From Pigmentiphaga litoralis (GTDB lineage Bacteria > Pseudomonadota > Gammaproteobacteria > Burkholderiales > Burkholderiaceae_B): a DNA stretch of 64,000 bases. Numbering within the stretch: the first letter of the stretch is position 1; each line of letters begins with the position of its first letter. Below the pieces are notes generated by a model. That model did not search any database. It was not told where the DNA came from and was given only the letters and a program-made list of their open reading frames with translations. Shown piece after piece: positions 58,503-64,000 of this stretch. Location: positions 744,001 through 808,000 of the forward strand of contig NZ_JACCBP010000001.1 of NCBI RefSeq assembly GCF_013408655.1, in the 5' to 3' direction. The position numbers and the translations under genes are program-made.

Positions 58503-60296
58503 ATGACTCTTCCCGTGCCCAGCCCTGCCGCCACCGTCAGGCGCGACATTCCGCAGCCTTCCCGCAGCGAGGGCATCTGGGGCAGCGACGCGCTCGCCGA
58601 AATGATTCGAAGCCTGGACATTCCGTATGTCTGCCTGAATCCCGGCTCGAGCTTTCGCGGCCTGCACGACAGCCTGGTGAATTACCTGGGCAACCAGAAA
58701 CCGCAGATGCTGCTGTGCCTGCATGAAGAACATGCCGTGGCCATGGCGCATGGTTATGCCAAGGTCACCGGCAAGCCGCTGGGCGCCATCGTGCACAGCA
58801 ACGTCGGCCTGATGCACGCCACCATGGCCATCTATGACATCTGGTGCGATCGCCTGCCGGTCGTCATCATGGGCGCCACCGGCCCCGTCGATGCGGCCCG
58901 CCGCCGTCCATGGATCGACTGGCTGCACACCGCGCAAGACCAGGGCGCGCTGGTGCGCCACTACACCAAATGGGACTGCCAGCCGGCATCGGTGGGCGCA
59001 TCGTATGAAGCGCTGCTGCGCGCCAAGCAGATCGCCGAAACCGCGCCGCCCGGACCGACCTATGTCTGCTTCGATGCGGCCATGCAGGAACAGAAGCTGG
59101 ATGCGATCCCGCCGCTGCCCGATGCGTCCCGTTATGCGCCGCCGCCCACCACCTATCCGGATCCCAAGCTGGTGGATCAGGCGTTGGCGCTGCTGAAGGG
59201 GGCGAAGAACCCGATGATCCTGATGGGCCGCGCCACACGGGACAAGGCCGCCTGGGACCGCCGCGTGCAACTGGCTGAAACGCTGAACGCCAAGGTGCTG
59301 ACCGACCTGAAGACGGGCGCCGCCTTCCCGACCGACCATCCGCTGCACCTGGCGCCCCCGGGCGTCTTCCTGTCCGGCGACACGGGCGCGCTGCTCAAGC
59401 AGGCCGACGTGGTGCTGAGCCTGGACTGGGTCGACCTGGCGGGCACGCTCAAGCAGGGCTGGGGCAATGCGCCCGTCGGCTGCAAGGTCATCCAGGTATC
59501 GGTCGATCAATACATCCACAACGGCTGGAGCATGGACCACCAGGGCCTGCCGCCCGCCGACATCTACCTGGCCTGCGGGATCGAACCCGTGGTCGAAGAA
59601 CTGCTGGCGCGACTGGACGTCAAGCCGGCCAGCGACTACACGCCGGCCGAGTGGGCCAAGCCTGCCGCCGCGGCTGATGGTTCGATCAGCATCCACGCGC
59701 TGGCCGCGACGCTCAAGGACGTGGTCGGTGACGATGACATCTGCCTGATGCGCCTGCCGCTGGGCTGGGCCGGCGACATGTGGCACTTCCGTCATCCGCT
59801 CGACTACCTGGGCGGCGACGGCGGTGGCGGCATCGGGTCCGGACCGGGCATGTCGGTGGGGTCGGCGCTGGCCTTGAAGGATACGGGCCGCCTGCCCGTG
59901 TCCATCCTGGGCGATGGCGACTTCATGATGGGCAATGCGGGCCTGTGGACTGCGGCCAATGCCGGCATTCCGATGCTGATCATCACGGCCAACAACCGGT
60001 CCTTCTTCAACGACGAAGTGCACCAGGAACGCGTGGCCAAGGAACGCGGCCGCCCGGTCGAAAACCGCTGGATCGGCCAGCGCATCGATGACCCGGCGCC
60101 CGACCTGGCCATGATGGCGCGCGCCCAGGGGCTCAAGGGTGTCGGCCCGGTCACCGACCCCGCCAGCTTGGCCGACGTGCTGCGCGAAGCCATTGCCGCG
60201 GTGCGTGAAGGCGCTGCCGTGGTGGTGGACGTGCACGTGACCGCGGGCTACAGCCCGTCCATGGCCGCCGGCATGACCCGCAGCCACGACGAATGA
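58503..60296 (+). CDS. Thiamine diphosphate-dependent enzyme (acetolactate synthase/decarboxylase family)
   Basis: A 597-residue ThDP enzyme with three domains: the PYR domain with catalytic Glu in CLHEEHAVAMAHGYAK (near 75), a central domain, and the PP domain with the ThDP/Mg motif ILGDGDFMMGNAGLWTAANAG and ITANN (near 475-500). Closest in type to benzoylformate/2-oxoacid decarboxylases or acetolactate synthase large subunits; the substrate is not fixed. With the downstream aldehyde dehydrogenase it suggests 2-oxoacid to aldehyde to acid (inference). GGAG lies 6 nt before ATG 58503. Confidence 0.88.
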   Translation: MTLPVPSPAATVRRDIPQPSRSEGIWGSDALAEMIRSLDIPYVCLNPGSSFRGLHDSLVNYLGNQKPQMLLCLHEEHAVAMAHGYAKVTGKPLGAIVHSNVGLMHATMAIYDIWCDRLPVVIMGATGPVDAARRRPWIDWLHTAQDQGALVRHYTKWDCQPASVGASYEALLRAKQIAETAPPGPTYVCFDAAMQEQKLDAIPPLPDASRYAPPPTTYPDPKLVDQALALLKGAKNPMILMGRATRDKAAWDRRVQLAETLNAKVLTDLKTGAAFPTDHPLHLAPPGVFLSGDTGALLKQADVVLSLDWVDLAGTLKQGWGNAPVGCKVIQVSVDQYIHNGWSMDHQGLPPADIYLACGIEPVVEELLARLDVKPASDYTPAEWAKPAAAADGSISIHALAATLKDVVGDDDICLMRLPLGWAGDMWHFRHPLDYLGGDGGGGIGSGPGMSVGSALALKDTGRLPVSILGDGDFMMGNAGLWTAANAGIPMLIITANNRSFFNDEVHQERVAKERGRPVENRWIGQRIDDPAPDLAMMARAQGLKGVGPVTDPASLADVLREAIAAVREGAAVVVDVHVTAGYSPSMAAGMTRSHDE

Positions 60297-60318
60297 ACCG
60301 ATACGAACGAGGCCTTTC

Positions 60319-61821
<1,503 letters not shown>

Positions 61822-61852
61822 GGTAAGCCCTTCATTGCGCCTTCTACCCGGG

Positions 61853-61870
61853 ACGGGGCCGGGGCCCCGT
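61853..61870 (+). terminator. GC-rich hairpin after aldehyde dehydrogenase gene
   Basis: ACGGGGCC-GG-GGCCCCGT, followed by TCCTTG; weak as an intrinsic terminator but may separate or attenuate the receptor gene. Confidence 0.45.
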
Positions 61871-61941
61871 TCCTTGCACGACCGCAGTCCACACAACGAG
61901 CGCACAGCGCCAGGCCCCTTGCGGGCCACCGAGGAGACAGC

Positions 61942-62916
61942 ATGACCTTCATTCGCACCCTGATCGCCGCCGCGATCGGCACGGCCGTTCTGGCCAGCCC
62001 GTTGGCCGCAGTGGCCGCTGACGCCTATCCCAACAAACCGATCCGGCTCGTCGTGCCGTTCGGCCCGGGCGGCGGCACCGACATCGTCGGCCGGCTGGTC
62101 GCACCGTATCTGTCAGCCAAGCTGGGCCAGCAGGTCATTGTCGAAAATCGCGCCGGTGCCGGTGGCGCCATCGGCTCGAACCTGGTCGCCAAGGGCGCGC
62201 CCGATGGCTACACGATCCTGTTTACGGACACCGCGCGCACCATCGGCCCGTACATGCAGAAGGACCTGGCCTTTGACATCTCGAAAGACCTGCAGCCGCT
62301 GGGCCTGATCGCCGGCACGCCCTTGCTGCTGCTGGCCAATCCGAACATTCCGGTCAAGTCGTTCGCCGAACTGATCACCTATGCCAAGGCCAACCCCGGC
62401 AAGCTGAACTACGGCAGCTCGGGCAACGGCACGCCGCAGCACTTTGCCGTCGAACTGCTCAAGGCCGCCAGCGGTATCGACATTACGCACGTGCCTTACA
62501 AGGGCGCGGCTGCCGTGGTGACCGATGCGGTGGGCGGCCAGGTGGACCTGGCCTCCGCCACACCCGCGCCGTCGGCCGAATTCATCCGCACCGAGCGGCT
62601 GCGCCCGCTGGTGGTCATGGAGCCCAAGCGCCTGGCCAGCCTGCCCAACGTACCCGCTGCGGCCGAGAAGTATCCCGACGTGGTGCTGAGCATCTGGTTC
62701 GGCCTGATGGTGGCGTCGGGTACCGATCCGGCGATTCGCAAGAAGCTGGAAACTGCCGTGAACGAGGTGGCTGCAAATCCGGAGTACGTCGAAAAGCTGC
62801 GCACGGCGGGCTTCGAGCCCAATAGCGAAAACGCCGGGCAGTTCAAGGCGCGCATCGAGCGGGAACTGAAGGTGTTTGGAGACGTGGCGAAGAAGGCGGG
62901 GATCAAGCCGGAATAG
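61942..62916 (+). CDS. Tripartite tricarboxylate transporter substrate-binding protein (Bug/TctC)
   Basis: A 324-residue periplasmic receptor with a signal peptide (residues 1-25, ending AAVAADAYP) and Bug-family motifs: YPNKPIRLVVPFGPGGGTDIVGR, RAGAGGAIGSNLVAK and the ligand loop YGSSGNGTPQHFAVEL. Binds carboxylates, amides or similar solutes. No TctA/TctB membrane genes are nearby, as is common for Burkholderiales Bug genes. It sits behind the ThDP/ALDH genes, so the ligand may be their substrate (inference). Confidence 0.9.
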   Translation: MTFIRTLIAAAIGTAVLASPLAAVAADAYPNKPIRLVVPFGPGGGTDIVGRLVAPYLSAKLGQQVIVENRAGAGGAIGSNLVAKGAPDGYTILFTDTARTIGPYMQKDLAFDISKDLQPLGLIAGTPLLLLANPNIPVKSFAELITYAKANPGKLNYGSSGNGTPQHFAVELLKAASGIDITHVPYKGAAAVVTDAVGGQVDLASATPAPSAEFIRTERLRPLVVMEPKRLASLPNVPAAAEKYPDVVLSIWFGLMVASGTDPAIRKKLETAVNEVAANPEYVEKLRTAGFEPNSENAGQFKARIERELKVFGDVAKKAGIKPE

Positions 62917-62946
62917 GGATCCGGCCGGGGGCATCGGCTGCGTGGT

Positions 62947-63837
62947 CTATCCGGCCTGCGCCAGCAGATGGTCCAGCAACTGGCGAGCGGGCAGGGGCAG
63001 TTGATCCGGGGCCCGCACGCACACCACCACCTGCCGGCGCGTCCAGGCGTCGGTCAACCGCAGCCTGCGGATACCGGCCGCGCGACCCATCCGCCGCGCG
63101 GCCGCTTCGGGAACCACGGCCACGCCCGCGCCGCGCCCGACCATCCGGCAGATGGCGTCCATGCTGTCCAGCCGCACCCGATACGCCAGCGTCTTGCCCG
63201 CCAGCCTGGCGTGGTGCGTCAACAATGCGGCCATGGCGCCTTGCTCTGCCTGACCGATGAAGGGTTCGTCGAGCACGTCCGCGAATGCGACGGACCTGCC
63301 GTCAGCCAACGGGTGGTCCTTAGGCAGAATCAGCAGCAGCTGATCCGCCCTGAATGGCATCACGATCAGGCCTTGCAGGTCGGCCGCGTCCGACGCCACG
63401 CCGATGTCGCACATGCCGGTGCGCACGCCGTGGGCGATGTCGGCGCTGGTGTGTTCATGCACATCCAGCGACACCAATGGGTGCGCCACCAGGAAATCCG
63501 CCAGCACTTCGGGCAAATGTTCACTGATGGCCGCGGCATTGGCGCGCAGCCGGACATGGCCCCGCACCCCGTTGCCGTACTGGTTCAGCTCGCCCTTCAG
63601 ATGCTCCATCTGCTGGGTAACCAGACGTGCATGATGGGCAAGCGTGCGCCCGGCAGGCGTCTCGGTCACGCCCCGCCGATTGCGAATCAGCAGCGGTTCG
63701 CCCAGCGCCGCTTCCAGGTCGCGGATGCGTTCGCTGGCAGACGCCAGGGTCATGTGCGACCGCTGCGCACCGCCCGTAATGGAGCCGGCTTCGCAGATAT
63801 GAAGGAAGAGTTGCAGGTCGGTCAGGTCAAGGCGCAT
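62947..63837 (-). CDS. LysR family transcriptional regulator
   Basis: A 296-residue LysR regulator: N-terminal winged helix (LQLFLHICEAGSITGGAQRSHMTLASASERIRDLE) followed by an effector-binding domain starting near residue 90 (GHVRLRANAAAISEHLP). ATG 63837 places the HTH at the usual position. Convergent with the Bug gene, so whether it controls that operon or an unseen gene to the right is open; no target can be named from the window. Confidence 0.9.
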   Translation of the reverse strand: MRLDLTDLQLFLHICEAGSITGGAQRSHMTLASASERIRDLEAALGEPLLIRNRRGVTETPAGRTLAHHARLVTQQMEHLKGELNQYGNGVRGHVRLRANAAAISEHLPEVLADFLVAHPLVSLDVHEHTSADIAHGVRTGMCDIGVASDAADLQGLIVMPFRADQLLLILPKDHPLADGRSVAFADVLDEPFIGQAEQGAMAALLTHHARLAGKTLAYRVRLDSMDAICRMVGRGAGVAVVPEAAARRMGRAAGIRRLRLTDAWTRRQVVVCVRAPDQLPLPARQLLDHLLAQAG

Positions 63838-64000
63838 GGGCAAATCGTAGCAGGCCAGGTGGCAATGTCCTGGCCGCGACGCCTGCACGGCATGATCCGG
63901 ATGAATCAGGCAAAGCCTGAGGCACCTTGCGCTTCTTCCCGATGCAGACCCTGCGCATGCCGAGCGCACAATGGCGTGACGTTACGGCCGATGCTGTCAC

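Overview
The window is GC-rich (roughly two thirds G+C by eye), gene-dense and free of tRNA, rRNA, CRISPR or insertion sequences. Protein content (a Bug/TctC solute receptor beside a LysR regulator, several aa3/caa3 oxidase genes, DUF4142, DUF2269 and DUF892 proteins) points to a Betaproteobacterium of the Burkholderiales, probably near the Alcaligenaceae. That placement is inference from gene families only.

Left end (1-6440, minus strand): one tightly overlapped operon encodes a caa3-type cytochrome c oxidase (subunit II with a fused cytochrome c, subunits I and III, a small membrane protein, a CtaG/caa3 assembly factor) followed by two c-type cytochromes, the last running off the window. 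Region 6.8-29.4 kb: a dense block of stress and redox genes in short, often divergent units: ZIP metal transporter, Mn-catalase, two DUF4142 proteins (the second lies at 50 kb), two Hsp20 chaperones, a second solitary oxidase subunit I with a DUF2244 partner, type II NADH dehydrogenase, a DoxX-fused epimerase, an LLM flavoprotein, a three-PAS hybrid kinase coupled to an S9 peptidase, a 63-residue Asn/Gln repeat protein, a PEBP protein, a KGG protein, two disordered miniproteins, a DUF892 ferritin-like protein, short-chain dehydrogenases, a HAD phosphatase and a host-attachment-type protein. Region 29.4-40 kb: an ABC exporter with a shortened glycosidase, two esterases, a Na+/H+ antiporter, an aminotransferase and DUF1810/DUF72. 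Region 40-53 kb: a CheB-CheR-PAS-kinase-receiver fusion, a membrane-bound gluconate/alcohol dehydrogenase operon, a short NadE, and more stress genes ending with a membrane-anchored hemerythrin. Region 53-64 kb: housekeeping-like genes (CinA amidase, Nudix, DUF1653, a long ProA, CheB) and a catabolic set (HTH-fused citrate synthase, ThDP enzyme, aldehyde dehydrogenase, Bug receptor, LysR).

The main discovery is regulatory. Twenty-one units between 6.7 and 52.5 kb are preceded, 30-75 nt before the start codon, by a GGNAY-N5-TTGC element (GG-N10-GC), the -24/-12 signature of sigma-54 promoters; five more units have near matches. Nine pairs are back to back, two of them separated by only 13 and 15 bp between the -24 elements. 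The oxidases, NADH dehydrogenase, catalase, chaperone-like and disordered proteins, hemerythrin and signalling kinases would thus form one sigma-54 stress/respiration regulon, although no sigma-54 activator gene lies in the window. The flanking housekeeping genes lack the element.

Three genes with such promoters (a SIR2-like gene, a squalene-desaturase-like FAD gene and a GH-like glycosidase) appear to have lost internal segments, so the island is also decaying in places. A 10-bp palindrome, CAGTGCACTG, recurs six times inside genes, always read as Ser-Ala-Leu.
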